Assembly (NCBI GenBank): GCA_947396885.1
Contig: OX377202.1
Location: forward strand, 186,001 to 250,000
Source: Heligmosomoides polygyrus polygyrus
Taxonomy: Eukaryota; Nematoda; Chromadorea; Rhabditida; Heligmosomidae
Direction: 5' to 3'
DNA: 64,000 nt
Position 1 is the stretch's first letter. Each line of letters begins with the position of its first letter. The notes beneath the pieces were generated by a model. The model was not told where the DNA came from and did not search any database. It saw only the letters and a list, made by a program, of their open reading frames with translations. Below, in pieces: positions 53,375 to 64,000 of this stretch. The translations under genes and the position numbers were made by a program.

Positions 53375-56300
53375 CTGCAAAACATCACAATACGCACTGT
53401 AGCTCTTTTGAAGTCGTCGCGTGCGATTAAGCCTCGGTTTACTATAGTTCGCCCTTAAGAGGCATCACCTTACCGCCACTTGCTTCAAAAGTACATACAT
53501 AGGAATACACGTTTCGAGGGTACCACTCTTTTGAAAGCCCTTCACCACGTGCCGGCGTTTACGTCGACCTTTTGGAGAAACCTCATCTGACCAGGGATTT
53601 GCCTAAATTGTAGCCTGTACCATCGCTGCGGTGATTGTGGGCACAATCGTCTCCCTCTCACAAGTGGCAGAATGCAAGTAGCTCTACTCGAGTACAACAC
53701 AGAACAGAGCTGCGGCCGGAGACAGCTGCATCATGATAGCGGAAGGACGTAGCAGGTTTAATACCGGCCTCAGGTCCATTCTTCTCTCGCACCGGTGTGC
53801 CAACCCGGCCTAGTGGATAGTGTAAACGTCTCACGAGGGGTAGCCAAGAGTTTCAATCCTGCGCGGTGGCATCTCTTTTGTATTTTTGTCAAACTCATTT
53901 GCGTGCGAATGCTGCAAGTGGTACCAAAGGAGCAGAGATAGAGACCGTTTCCATGCTGCTCACTCTTCAACCTACATCACACACGAAGCCTTAACTTTTA
54001 ACAAAGCGGGGTTGTTTCCCGTATAAGCTCTACGTGCGAGACTTGTATGAACAATAATCTCGCTTTGTTTAAAGGAAATGTTTCACGTTTAATGTAGGCG
54101 GAAGGGCGAGTACCATGCAAAGTGTTCCTATGTCTACTCCATTGTTACATCATTTGCATGCAAGCCATGTGTTTTACAAAAACGCAAAAAGGCCGCACTG
54201 GACTCAAACCGATGACCTACCGCTCATGAGACGCCTACGCGATCCAGAAAGCCAATTGGTAGACAGGGCGATGCAAGAGATATTCCGTAGTGTTTTTACT
54301 GGCCGCAACTCTGCTAAATGCTGTTTTCGGATCTAAGTGACTGCACTGTGTAACTTCGGCAACGGAGGCAATTCTGCGCATGTACATAGCATCGGTGGTT
54401 GAGGCCTACACTTTATAAAGTTCCCTGGTGAGAAGCATTCGAAGTCCTTACTTGAAACCAGTGTAGAGCCAACCTTTTTACGCCCACAGCGAAATGTTCA
54501 TTTCTAGGGAAGATCCTCGACCTTACTATATAGCACCCCTTGCTTAATATTTCGACTGCAAATCACTCCACGAAGTACAGTGTACAGTCCTACATTTTCT
54601 TAGGGTGTAGAGCAGGATATTGCAGCAGTCATAAAATCTACCTTTCAGACACTCTCGATTAAGGCGAGAGCCATAGCGGGGGCCGTGTCTTTGAAAACGG
54701 AAGTGAAGATTCGGTGAAGGCGATGGTAGGACAACTTACATTCAATTCGGACATGCTCTCTCCAACCAAGGATAAACATGAAGAACAAACGACGGCGTTA
54801 CTCAATCTCTTTTTGGATGCGCCACGCATTCTACTTCTATGTCGTGGAGGCGATATGAGTGCATATTTGGCCTGTACATTGACTTTGCGATGGCCAGCTG
54901 ATAGAAAAATCAGCGCGTCATCCCTCCCAGACGAGTCTGGTATCAATGCACCGGCCCTACAGGGATGAAAAACTTGGTTGGCTTGGACGGGAAATCCAAA
55001 TCAAGAACCTGCACGCGCCGGCCGGCACCTCCTCCGACTGCGCTCAACGCACCCTACTCTGACACAACTGATGCTCTATTTGTGTGATATGACCTTCACC
55101 AAAAAGATCAAGACTCGTTAACATCTCCCACACCAAAGGGCTCACACCGACATCACATAAGAATCGACCCAACTCACAGATAAAAACTAGTGAAACTGTC
55201 TTCCTAGCGATGCACTCATATGAAAAGTCTGTATTCAACGGAAGTGCTGAAAGTTTCTTGAAATCTGAAGACTTAGTGATGAATTATTTTGATCCTCATC
55301 TATTCAGTGTGGTGTCGGTGTTTTTTTTTTTTTGAAACTGTCAACGAGCAATAATTTCCGGACCAAACGCTCCACTGAGGTTGAGTCAAATGATATACAC
55401 AATGATTCAGCCAGCAATATACTCATCAAGGCCCTATTTCCAATTATCTGCTATCTTTTCTTCATGTTACTACTAGCACTACGTTTATGACACCACTCTA
55501 TCCACTTGCTGGCTACGAACCTGCTACGAACTCAATTTTTCAAATTTCGAACTGAAATTTCCACATTATTCACAAAAGGACGCCATTTCCTTGAATATTT
55601 TGATTAGAACTCTCTCTCTCTCTCAGAAAACAAGCTGGCACTTTTTTCGTATGGGTAAGTTAGTTCGCTTGTCATGTCAGTCCTCTCATCGAGTCATCAA
55701 GTTTTGCCAGCAGGAGGAGCCCTTTAAATTTCAAAGAAAATTTGAAAAGTGTCTTAAAATCTGATAACAAAGCATCCGCTTTACCACCGCCAACATAGAG
55801 TGCCCTGTTCCATTTTTCAAAGGGACATGGCGCCGGCTTATGTTTCACAACTTTTTCGAAGGTACTTGGAAACACACGAGGCAGCTACAATGAAACAACT
55901 GCCCAAATATCCGATTCTATGCCTCGCAGAAGTTGAGCAGGACAATGTTCTACGCTTGGCAAAGCGATTACCCATTAACAGCACCCCGTAGAAGATCATA
56001 GCAGTTTTTCGAGAGGGAAGACTGTTGATCAAAACTGTCACCAATTTCTCGTTTACCTAGCGCTGTCTAGTTTAGGTGCGCTGCACAGCAGTAGATACAG
56101 CACCGAAAATCACGAAACCTCTCGACATTCAGAGTGTCCTGGCCTTACCAATCGCGATACACAGATGGCTTGAAATTATAAATAATCAACTTGCCGCCAG
56201 TTTCCCCGTGTGGTCATTTCACAAAGCCAAAATGCAAAAATACTTGTGAAAATACAAGCATTACAATAATTAATACTCACATCAAATATCAGTTTCTGCT

Positions 56301-59300
56301 TTCCTGTCGGCATGCTAAGCTTATCCTGAAGGTTCTGTTTGAGATCGGCCACCTAAATTCTTACATTGAACAGCGAGTAACTTAAACACTTGAACACTGA
56401 ACACTGTAGGTCATGAAATGGTCGTACAACTACTGGCTCTACTGGGATTCCAGCGCACAAGGACTAGAATAAAAAACTTCAAGCAGTGGATATTTTTTAA
56501 TGTAACAATTTGATAGACGGGGATTAATCGACACAAACTGCTCTGAGAAAAGCAGGAAAAAAGAAAAGGAAAACGACGTCTTAATGCTCGCAACCAGCTA
56601 CACGTGCCATATTTGAAGAAAGGGTAGGAACTCAGTCCAAAAGATGAAGCTTAGGGCGAGGGGGAGTATTCCCGTTGTAGCCTTTAAAACCGAATGTACC
56701 TGTGACGAAACATCAATCTGCAGCCCAATGATCGAACCGTCCATATTAAACTCGGCACTCGTTGGCAACTGGATTCGAAGATCGATGGTGCCGTTCACCT
56801 TAAAAGCAACATATATCCGAAAGGTCAGTTGGACCCAGCGAGATAAGGCGTTCACCTTCGTGAGCCACTCCGCCTCCGGCTCCAAGTCATCTTCGGTCCT
56901 TTGACGCTTGGCTGGTGGACCCTCGGGCACCGGCTGAAATCACTGACAGCTTGAGCGCCGCATTTCCTCACTACGATGTGAACAATATGCGTACCGGAGC
57001 GCTCGGTGGCATCGGAGGCGGCATGCTAGACGGCGGCGGTGGAGCATACCCTGGCGGTATCGGCATCATACCAGTCGTGGCCGGTGGCGGTGGATACAGC
57101 GTTCTAGGAGCAACCGGAGTGGCGTTCGCCCCTGATGCACTTCGGGGAGCCTGCGATTGCAGAGGCTGCGCTCCAATGCGCTCTTTGGACGAGTCAGGCA
57201 GGAACCCGTGCTGGCGATGAATTTCGTGGATTTGCTGATCTGTGGTGGGTAAATGTGAACTACTTCAACGCAAGACACTGGCTTGAGAATGGGAAAAATC
57301 TTACCAATCGTGACCTGGCTTTGCACGGCCAGTGTGTGAGCCTCCCGAGTTTCTTCAGATCCGTCCCAAATAAGTTGCTAAAAGTAACCTTTCAAAGACA
57401 TCTATGCCTTTCTGGGAATTTGTAACATCTGAGTATTATGGAAAACACATGGTCTGCAATATCCAATGTGAACACCGAAGCAAAACTTCTAGCAAGACAT
57501 GGGTTTGAAAGCAGAAGCTAAGCTTCGCGCCTTCGAGTATACATTCAACCTTTGAACGTTTGAGCGCGTTCTAAGACTTACGAAATGCATCACACGAACC
57601 CTACCCTACCTTAGTTGGCTGAGGCTCCTCCTCGCCGAGTTTCCTTCCGATGACCGTCTGCTCAGCTCCTGCTGCTCCCACGCCGAAGATATCAGTACGA
57701 CGCTCGGCAAATCTAAAGTAGCTCATTGGAAACCAAAGGGAGGTTGCCGGAAATCTGTTACGTACCTTCCAAGATTCTTACTGATCTCAGCTCCTGGAGC
57801 AAGCACTGGCTCCTCATTGCCGCGCTCGCCCATCAGCCTCTCGCGGTCTTCCTTGTACTGCGAATCGACTGTGTTGTATCTAAAAATCGAGCAAAACGTA
57901 CGATTTGGAGTCAATTTCTTCTTCAGACACAGCAGAAATAGAGGTGTGGATATCGACTAATTTACTCAAGCCATCGGTGCTAGCAAGGTTTTTACGTGAC
58001 ACGGGATATGACGCGAAATCCCTTTTAACAATGCTCTGCCGTTCATGCCCACCTACCTTACGTGCTCCTCCAGCTTGTCCGATGGAATTCTCTCTCCAGT
58101 AAGAGGTGAAATGAGCCACTTGTCTGATGGACGTTTCACTCCATGGACCGCTAAAACATCGACTTTTTCAGAAAGCTGCTGAACTTGGTTAGACGACCTA
58201 TTCTTCGGAAATGAAGAAGTCTGAGCCAGTTGGAGGACTTACCCTTCTTCGGGTCGTAATCCTTAACGATGAGGTCCTTTTGACGCGTTGGCGGCAGCGG
58301 AGTTGCGAATTCTGTCGGAGGTGGCGGTGTTTCCTCTGGCGGAGGTGCTGCTGCTGGCTGTTCAGGTTCCTGAAACGCCCTCCATCACCTTGGATATGAT
58401 TCTTTCCCACTTCCTGAGCGAAGGCACGTCAACTTCTCAGCACTTACTTCGTGCTGAATCGGTTGCTCGCCCTCATCCTCGCTGTCGGACTCCTCCATGT
58501 CCATCTCCATCGCTTCTGCCGTCTGTTTCTGGGCGTCGTTTCTCGCTTCGAGCAGTATACGAGCACCAACATCCTTCGGAGTGCACAAACCAGGCAAATT
58601 TGCTGCAAAGGATTTCGGCCTAATCTTATCGCTGTCATCTGGGGTTTTGGCAATAACGAAGGACGCGTTCTACGATGCGCGTAAGATTTCAGCTGATTTT
58701 CTCTTTATATAATAAAAGGGAAAAGGGATGGAGCATAGAGATAGAGACCTATCTTAACTCGCTGCTAGACAAATTTCGAACACTGACTAGCCTCAAAATA
58801 GCGGCTTGAGGTAATTTTCAAGACATCGAACAATCTACACATCTACAAAGGAGCTGGTGATAATCTACCCTCAAATTATCTCATGTTCGAACCACTTCTT
58901 TCCTCTATCCGCATTATAAATTGGTTTAAATAAGCCAAAATTTAAAAAGAAATATTAAAATCTCATAAAACGAATAGAAATAAAGGGAGAGTAAAAACGT
59001 GTTGCTTTTGTTCGGCTCTAAGATATCACTCATTCGAGCTCGTCTGCAACCATCTGTCCCACCTTCCTAATGACAAGTTCATTAAACCTTTCTTTTTAAA
59101 GAAATAAACCAAAGACCTCGAAAGAAAAACCTACTTGTGTCGCCCGGCTGAAAGTCGACGGTCTGCACCACAACAAAATCGTGCCAGTCGATAGACGCAT
59201 ACGCTACTCGCTCCTAAACAGTTGTAGTGAAAGTCGACAACGTGTCGTGAAACCAAGAATCCGAAACAAAAAATAAAAGGCATCGAAAAGGCCTCACTGT

Positions 59301-61660
59301 AGCCTTGATTCACAACTTGCATCAAATGCTGTTAGAGTGTTATGAACCAAGGGAATATCTGAAACTTTTAATTTTCACCTTTTCGGCCTCCTTCTCCTCC
59401 TTGTCCCTCAAGTTCTTCTGATGCTTTTCCCACGACACTCTGTAGTTCACATCTTCCATAAGCTTTCTCGTGTTCTCTCTTTCCTTCTTGAGGTCCTCTA
59501 GGATTGTGTTCGGTGGGATGATCACCTGGAAGAACGCAGTAAGTCTCCAGCGAGAGAATGATTGTCGCGCTCGTTCAATCAAAGGACTAGGTTTCCCTTA
59601 AGTAACAGGTCAAGTCGTGGACGTTTCCCATATCCGGAACTTCAACTGCCAGGGCTAAACGTACCTTGGTGTACTGCTCTACGAGCTTCGTGAAATACGT
59701 AAAATTTGAGTGTTGAGGCTTCAGGAAATCGAACTGGAAATTACGTGCTTCTCTGGTCATCAGCTGAGTGAGAAATTGACGTCCATTTCGAGCAACAAAC
59801 AACGCAGTCATGCGAATGAGATCACTAAATGAGGAAAGAAGACTTCATGGAAATCAGCGGTTCTCTTGAACGGAAAGGGAAACTCACAGGTCATAGGCGT
59901 TGATTGTGGCCGGATCGGCACAGAATTCGAAAGGAGGCGGTGGCTTGGTAGGTACGAAATCGGCCTTTTTGACGGCATCCTTGACAGCCTCGGGTAGTTG
60001 CGGCTTGGGAACTGTCGGCGTCGAATCGACTTTGCCTTCTTGGAAGTCGCGGACCTGAGAATAAATTAACAAGCACAGTTTTCCCTACGGTTTGGTTGAC
60101 TGTCCTCCGTGGAGCTTGATCTTACCTCTCTGCTCTTACATATTACTCACATTTTTATTTGCATTATCAGTCACATTAAGGCTCTTCTTCATCTTGATTA
60201 TGGTAGGAACGCGCCCGATAAAATCGGTGAAGTAACTATATAAAATCCCTGGGCCATTGTGATTGAGGGTTAGTACGAAAAATCGGTAAAAAACACTCAT
60301 ACCCTGGGATCTACTTCCAGTCGATCGATTCGACGACCAATTTGAAAAACAAGGTGATTCGAAAGAGCAGCGCATCAAAATACAGTCCCCTCTCGTCATA
60401 ACACCTCCGAAAAAGACGCGACTCTCGATATAACGAAGAATTCTTTTTCGGGAACCGGCCAGCATACATTACGCCAATAAAAAACAATCCTGGTTAAGAG
60501 GCGGCGGAGACGATGCCACTGCGTTATAGCGCCGTCGCCGTTCCGAGAGGAATTCCGCGTTCAAAATGACTCCCGTTACAACGCAAACAGCGCTCAGTTC
60601 TAGTCTCACGCAGAAAATGAAGACGAGCAAGACGCTGTGTTTGTGATCTGACATGCAATTCTTTTGCCTTGTTCATAGTGAAGAAAAGCACCTGATCCAT
60701 AATGTACTGATGCACATCGACGTTTTTCACTTGTGGGCAACGCACAAAACTGCTCATAGTAAGCAATACATCGAGCACATCGTTCGAAACAAAACTGTAC
60801 ACATTTGTTTTGAGCTTAGAGAGCAGCTGGTATGAAGGTTATGCACTGTTGGAGGTTTTGTTCGACCAGAATTCTCGTGCCATGCGGTACTCGTGCGCGC
60901 ATTCTCTGCTTTTCGGACAAGGTTACAGCAACAGCGCTGCTTGCGCCGCACTCAACATAACCAGACCACAGGAGTATGCTGATATGCCATTTGCAACGAA
61001 GATATCGTGGATTTAGCAGGAAATTTACAGTGGTGATAGTATAGTGGGCTGACATTTGGCTCGGAGACAGGGAGTGCGGGTTCGAGTCTCGCTCGACCCG
61101 AGAGTTTAGGACGCAAAAAAAGACCTTGTAACATCGTATTACATATTTTTGTTGCTGACCACATTGAACCTACGTTTGCCACTCGTTATTCCTCACATAT
61201 TTGTTATATTTCTACATGGAGAGAGTATCGCTAAGCGAAGTTTCTCGAGTTTCTCAGGTCCCTTTAAACGCGGCATAGAGAGAGGGGACTGTACTGGTAC
61301 AAGGAGGACAAAGGTTGAAATTGGCAGTCACCTTCTGCTTGTAGTACGCATTGTATGGGTCCGTAGGGCTGAGGAAGTTGAAGCGTTTGTTGTTCGCCTC
61401 CTTTTCGCGAATCTTGTTCTCGAAATCTACGCCATTTCTAGCCACGAAAGCTGCGGTCTTATCCACGATAGCTGAAAGACATATCACTGTGACGTGCAAC
61501 AAAACACGAGCGATGTTCTCGAAAGCTCACTTCTAATATCTGGAGGCGGATATATGAGACCAATGATCGCCTTCCCGCTCATTGACAACTCGGTGTTCAT
61601 CGAATCCTCTTCACGATTCGAGACCATAGTTACGGGTGGCATCTTACCTAAACTACTCAT
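53273..61660 (-). CDS. prp-21: Splicing factor 3A subunit 1 (SF3A1 / PRP-21), 17 exons
   Basis: Exons, 5' to 3': 61660-61531, 61471-61332, 60054-59888, 59824-59665, 59525-59379, 59213-59135, 58602-58448, 58369-58243, 58150-58057, 57879-57766, 57712-57610, 57377-57305, 57239-56995, 56933-56856, 56798-56700, 56352-56281, 53374-53273. All phases join; 2,085 nt give 694 aa, against 793 in human. SF3A1 is the scaffold of the SF3a complex that joins U2 snRNP and secures branch-site recognition in the nucleus. Domain order: SURP1 (about 44-90), SURP2 (147-199), acidic and proline-rich middle, ubiquitin-like domain (from about 600). The start may be ATG 61660 or 61642; TTTAG just before the latter could be a spliced-leader acceptor. 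The last intron (2.9 kb) carries transposon debris. Confidence 0.93.
53797..53871 (+). repeat. tRNA-like sequence
   Basis: A box GGCCTAGTGGATAG and a degenerate B box AGTTTCAATCC are 40 nt apart. Outer strands TGCCAAC and GGTGGCA pair at six of seven positions. The T stem is poor. It is likely a SINE head or tRNA pseudogene, within intron 16 of prp-21. Confidence 0.45.
54188..54262 (-). repeat. tRNA-like sequence followed by T-run
   Basis: On the minus strand TCTCATGAG resembles an elongator Met anticodon loop. It is followed by B box GGTTTGAGTCC and, past GCGGCC, by TTTTT as a Pol III terminator. The 5' acceptor strand does not match, so it is most likely a pseudogene. Confidence 0.4.
54780..55065. 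repeat. Dispersed repeat, inverted copy of 21250-21540
   Basis: It shares blocks around GGATGCGCCACGCATTCTAC, GGAGGCGAT and GGTTGGCTTGGACGGGAAAT with the copy in intron 2 of the alpha-2/delta gene, reversed. No protein is recognised. Confidence 0.65.
55800..55991 (+). pseudogene. Tc1/mariner-like transposase fragment
   Basis: The frame reads IFQRDMAPAYVSQLFRRYLE then ATMKQLPKYPILC. These correspond to FQ.DNAP.HVS and the MKWPAKSPDLNP region of Tc1-like transposases. The second catalytic region keeps D (QRDMAP) but the proline-aspartate of the third is gone. It is a short relic in intron 16 of prp-21. Confidence 0.6.
56281..56933 (-). CDS. prp-21: prp-21 exons 14-16: linker and ubiquitin-like domain
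   Basis: Exons 56933-56856, 56798-56700 and 56352-56281 encode PPAKRQRTEDDLEPEAEWLT, VNGTIDLRIQLPTSAEFNMD with IIGLQIDVSSQ, and LKQNLQDKLSMPTGKQKLIF. They align with human PTSKKLKTEDSLMPEEEFL, VSIKVQVPNM and EATGMPAGKQKLQYE. The 57-nt intron between exons 14 and 15 has no stop and keeps frame, but the family alignment is gapless only if it is removed. Confidence 0.92.
56995..57879 (-). CDS. prp-21: prp-21 exons 10-13: conserved middle and proline-rich segment
   Basis: Exons 57879-57766, 57712-57610, 57377-57305 and 57239-56995 encode VDSQYKEDRERLMGERGNEE, FAERRTDIFGVGAAGAEQ, IWDGSEETREAHTLAVQSQV, QQIHEIHRQHGFLPDSS, then a PPP-rich stretch. These match human LAERRTDIFGVEETAIGKK, VTWDGHSGSMARTQQAAQ and EQIEAIHKAKGLVPE. 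The proline-rich part is much shorter than in human, accounting for most of the length difference. Confidence 0.92.
58057..59213 (-). CDS. prp-21: prp-21 exons 6-9: central region
   Basis: Exons 59213-59135, 58602-58448, 58369-58243 and 58150-58057 encode AYASIDWHDFVVVQTVDFQP, PKDVGARILLEAR, an acidic run MDMEESDSEDEGEQ, the basic-proline segment PPTRQKDLIVKDYDPK, and SDKWLISPLTGERIPSDKLE. These match human AYAQIDWHDFVVVETVDFQP, EELGARIL, VIVRKDYDPK and EYLVSPITGEKIPASKMQE in the same order. Confidence 0.93.
59379..60054 (-). CDS. prp-21: prp-21 exons 3-5: SURP2 and charged segment
   Basis: Exons 60054-59888, 59824-59665 and 59525-59379 encode VRDFQEGKVD, PPPFEFCADPATINAYDL, then the SURP2 core TALFVARNGRQFLTQLMTRE with QFDFLKPQHSNFTYFTKLVE, and IIPPNTILEDLKKE with a charged coiled stretch. 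SURP2 of SF3A1 binds SF3A3 (PRP9 homologue); the FVARNGRQFL signature is fully kept. Confidence 0.94.
61030..61099 (+). repeat. tRNA-like sequence in prp-21 intron 2
   Basis: A box TAGTATAGTGG and B box GGTTCGAGTCT are spaced normally. The T stem GCGGG/CTCGC pairs with one G-T. It resembles tRNA-Asp/Glu but the anticodon arm is disordered. The flank ACCTTGTAACATCG recalls the SINE tail at 47120-47140. Confidence 0.5.
61332..61660 (-). CDS. prp-21: prp-21 exons 1-2: N-terminus and SURP1
   Basis: Exon 1 (61660-61531) ends AIIGLIYPPPDIR, matching human VVGIIYPPPEVR. Exon 2 (61471-61332) encodes the SURP1 core IVDKTAAFVARNGVDFENKI and NNKRFNFLSPTDPYNAYYKQ. SURP1 is present with its aromatic and basic positions; SURP1 binds SF1 in human. 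Two ATGs (61660, 61642) are possible starts, differing by six residues. Confidence 0.93.
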
Positions 61661-62138
61661 ATTCAATAGATTTTTTAAACACAAGCTGAAGCATAATCGA
61701 TCAATCTGAATCCGTCAATAGAATGCCTCCGAAAATTAGACCAACCGAAGAAAAAACTCGGCAATTTGCTCGGCGATAATCAGGTTCACGATGTGAAACC
61801 GAAACGGCGAGAAACGACCACTCTGGTGCTGATAGAGACGAACAATACAAGACATAATAACCACTAGATAGACGTCAAAGAGAATAAAAAATGGTACGGT
61901 ACGGTACCGGCACCTGCGGTGTCACGAGGCAACGCCTTGCGCTCGCTGAGGTCAGCAAGCGCCAGCGCTGAAGAAATAGGGCGGGCCTCTACAAGGCTCA
62001 CATGGCGTCAGCAGTGTGTTTTCAGCAAGTAGACTACAATGGAGGCAGCGGACGGTTGACATTGGGCCTACAGTAATCCTCACGCGCAATATGTGTTTGT
62101 GGTGCAGTCACGGAGGACGTCCGAGATGGCGCGTCTAA
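61661..62138. other. Upstream region of prp-21
   Basis: No gene is seen. GGTACGGTACGGTACCG at about 61893-61909 is a short palindromic tandem. The promoter of prp-21 must lie here or within the adjoining transposon, but no element is diagnostic. Confidence 0.4.
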
Positions 62139-63886
62139 GGCCTATGTTATACTTCGGCGACGCGTCGCCGACGCTGCGACACGTCAGCGACGGCCCGTCA
62201 CCGACGTCGGCCGACGCTGACGTCACCAGCGACGTCGCCGACGTCGCCACAGACGCCGCCTACGTCGCCACAGACGCATGGTCGACGTCGGCGACGTCGT
62301 CAACAGATTCTGTGGCGGCGTCGGGGACGTCGTTGACAGAAGAGCATCGGAGCGCATTTTTAGCATCGGAGCGCGCTTTCAATGTCATCATTTGGCCACC
62401 AGTCTGCCGATTGCATACATTTTGTGCTTTTCTTAATCTTCAAAAGGATTTTTTATTCTTAAATCTTCTTGTTTCAAGACTTGATGATGATTTGTTGTTC
62501 TGTATGTACGGTAGTCTGCTCAACCATAATCTGCCGAACCTTAATCTCCGAATGTTCTCTTACTAACCAATTTTGGCTTTAGAAGGATGGATAAGTGTGA
62601 TTACAAGCAGGTTTTCAAAGCGATCTTGAGAAAGAGATGCGTGAGATGTCGAATGAGAGGGTCAGAGTCATCTCCTTTTATCTTTCTTCTCCTCTCTAGA
62701 GTTTGCAATTAGCAGAACTGCCATGTACTACCACAAAAAGACCACCCTGGTACGCTCGTAACGGGTATTTATGTCCGCCATGAGCAGGGCTACGCCCCCT
62801 GGCATAGCTGCTATAATTTGCCTATAGCAGGCTATTTGACCCACGATACCCTGAAGTCACTGCCCGCGATATGCCGCGGGGTATACGCCATTGGCCAATA
62901 GCCTTTTCCGCCGCCCAGTAGCTGCAGTTATGCTGATTAACCTCTCCATTCAGCTTTAATGTTGCTTCATCAGTCCCCAGAATCCGTTTCGGAAAATAGG
63001 TCTGCTGCCCACATTCAAATTCTGTAATCACTAAACTCGCATGCTACGTGTCTTTCACGTCGTTGTCAAGTTCTAAACATCAAAAAAGCAGATAAAAACA
63101 GACGTGTGCATGGCGCAATCTATACGTTCATACGTCAAAAAATTCCTATTTGCTTAAGATTTTATATGAGCATTTAACTTCTTCAGTACCTTTTTGTGAC
63201 CAAAGTTATCACCTTTCTAACAGTGCATTCATTTCTTGAGACACCCAGTATTATTAGAATTAGGCAGTATAAAAAAACACTCACTTCCGTATATCAGGTA
63301 GAGATACGTATATTTTTATGCCTTTTTTCTGTTGAAACTCTTTTATCTGCCTCAATTTCGTTGTTTGTTAAAGAACACACCAAAGTAACTTTTTACATAT
63401 TTTTCTGCAAGCCTTAAAGAAAACATTTTTCGTTGGAATAGAACTGCTACATATTAAAAACCACAAGAATTCTGTGAAGTCCTCATGTGACTAACTTTAA
63501 ATGGACATGAAGAGTAAAAAAGGCACCATTTGTGCCCGCAAGATGGGCGTTTTTGCACTTTCGATTTCGTAATTCGAGGTCCGCCGAGGATGTTGACAGT
63601 GCCGGGAACGAAGAACCCACCCACAAACAAAATACTCCCTCTGAGCGCATTTTTTCCAGCCTTGAATGAGGCCGGCGACGGCCCGTCGCCGTGCACAGCG
63701 CGGCGACCGACCCACGGACGACGTCGCCACCGACGTCGGCAGCGGAAGTATAACACCCCCCTGCGGAGCTCTCGGCGACGTCGTCGGCGACGCTGTGTTG
63801 GGCGGGCTGCCACGCAGTGCGTAGCTGCCCGCAAAGCACAGCGTCGCCGACGTCGGCCGACGCGTCGCCGAAGTATAACATTGGCC
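62139..63886. mobile_element. PIF/Harbinger-like TIR element, 1.75 kb
   Basis: Inverted ends GGCCTATGTTATACTTCGGC and GGCCAATGTTATACTTCGGC are flanked by TAA on both sides (62136-62138, 63887-63889). GC-rich GACGTCGGCGACG repeats extend 150-200 bp inside each end, creating long ORFs in all frames that are not genes. The AT-rich core has no PIF transposase. The ends are the same type as the 162-bp MITE at 26001. Confidence 0.75.
62825..63031 (-). pseudogene. Transposase-like DDE fragment
   Basis: The minus strand reads YFPKRILGTDEATLKLNGEV then NQHNCSYWAAEK. This resembles FSDEATFHLNG.VNRHNCR.W of Tc1/mariner-related transposases around the first catalytic aspartate. Only about 60 residues remain. 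It lies in the core of an element whose ends are PIF-type, so it is probably a captured or older relic. Confidence 0.5.
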
Positions 63887-63918
63887 TAAGGACACGGGTC
63901 AACCAGACGAGCGGAAAC

Positions 63919-64000
63919 GTTGCCGGAGAACTGGTCCGCTTGGCATAGTGCCGAGGCGGCGCGCGGTTTTTCGTCGTGTCGTCTCGTGCACTCCACGCCT
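63919..64000 (+). repeat. Second copy of the element arm at 29-110
   Basis: The last 82 bp are identical by eye to 29-110, in the same orientation, and the match runs off the window. The preceding bases differ from 1-28, so this copy lacks the outer terminus or begins here. Confidence 0.9.

Noticed and set aside
55672..56044. Minus-strand ORFs in prp-21 intron 16
   Set aside because: They are shadows of the Tc1-like transposase relic on the plus strand.
56598..56700. Open frame continuing from prp-21 exon 15 to a stop
   Set aside because: The conserved domain resumes in exons 16 and 17 with correct splice sites, so this is intron sequence.
63454..63902. Long overlapping ORFs on both strands (about 119-139 residues)
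   Set aside because: They result from stop-poor GACGTCGGCG-type repeats inside the inverted end of the PIF-like element; no domain and all frames open at once.

Overview
This window is eukaryotic and looks like a parasitic strongylid (hookworm-like) nematode genome. The evidence is two nematode-type genes made of many small exons with TTTCAG-like 3' splice sites, probable spliced-leader acceptors just upstream of the start codons, and a dense load of mariner, RTE, Penelope-like, hAT-like, PIF/Harbinger-like and tRNA-derived repeats. The taxon is inferred; the gene identities rest on reconstructed exons. No prokaryotic gene, CRISPR array or operon was seen.

Gene 1 (+ strand, 13033-52980) encodes a voltage-gated calcium channel alpha-2/delta subunit. 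I assembled 27 exons whose splice phases all agree. They give about 1,029 residues: signal peptide, Cache/VWA_N region, VWA domain with an intact DxSxS MIDAS, downstream Cache-like region, cysteine-rich delta part and a hydrophobic GPI-type C-terminus. It is divergent from UNC-36 and most resembles a TAG-180-type protein. Only about 3.1 kb of its 40 kb is coding; intron 2 alone is 13.9 kb and full of transposons.

Gene 2 (- strand, 53273-61660) encodes splicing factor SF3A1 (C. elegans prp-21), an SF3a subunit of the U2 snRNP. Seventeen phase-consistent exons give about 694 residues: two SURP modules, acidic and proline-rich regions and a C-terminal ubiquitin-like domain. The two genes converge, with stop codons about 290 bp apart.

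Layout: 1-3364, GC-rich inverted-repeat element, then a hAT-like element carrying a Mutator-type MITE; 4080-7190, broken Penelope-like element with GIY-YIG domain; 10-13 kb, mariner remnant and gene 1 leader; 13.9-27.8 kb, intron 2 with a head-to-head LINE leader pair, LINE RT fragment, AT-rich satellites, a mariner nested in a palindromic mariner, and a PIF-type MITE; 27.8-53 kb, remaining gene 1 exons interleaved with a second hAT-like copy, a palindromic mariner-end MITE, a 1.26 kb palindrome, an RTE element lacking its RT core, a tRNA-Asp-like SINE palindrome and a second Penelope fragment; 53.3-61.7 kb, gene 2; 62.1-63.9 kb, large PIF/Harbinger-like TIR element; the last 82 bp repeat the beginning of the window.

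The two host genes are functionally unrelated. The main scientific interest is structural: several insertions can be proven inside the window because a paralogous copy supplies the empty site.
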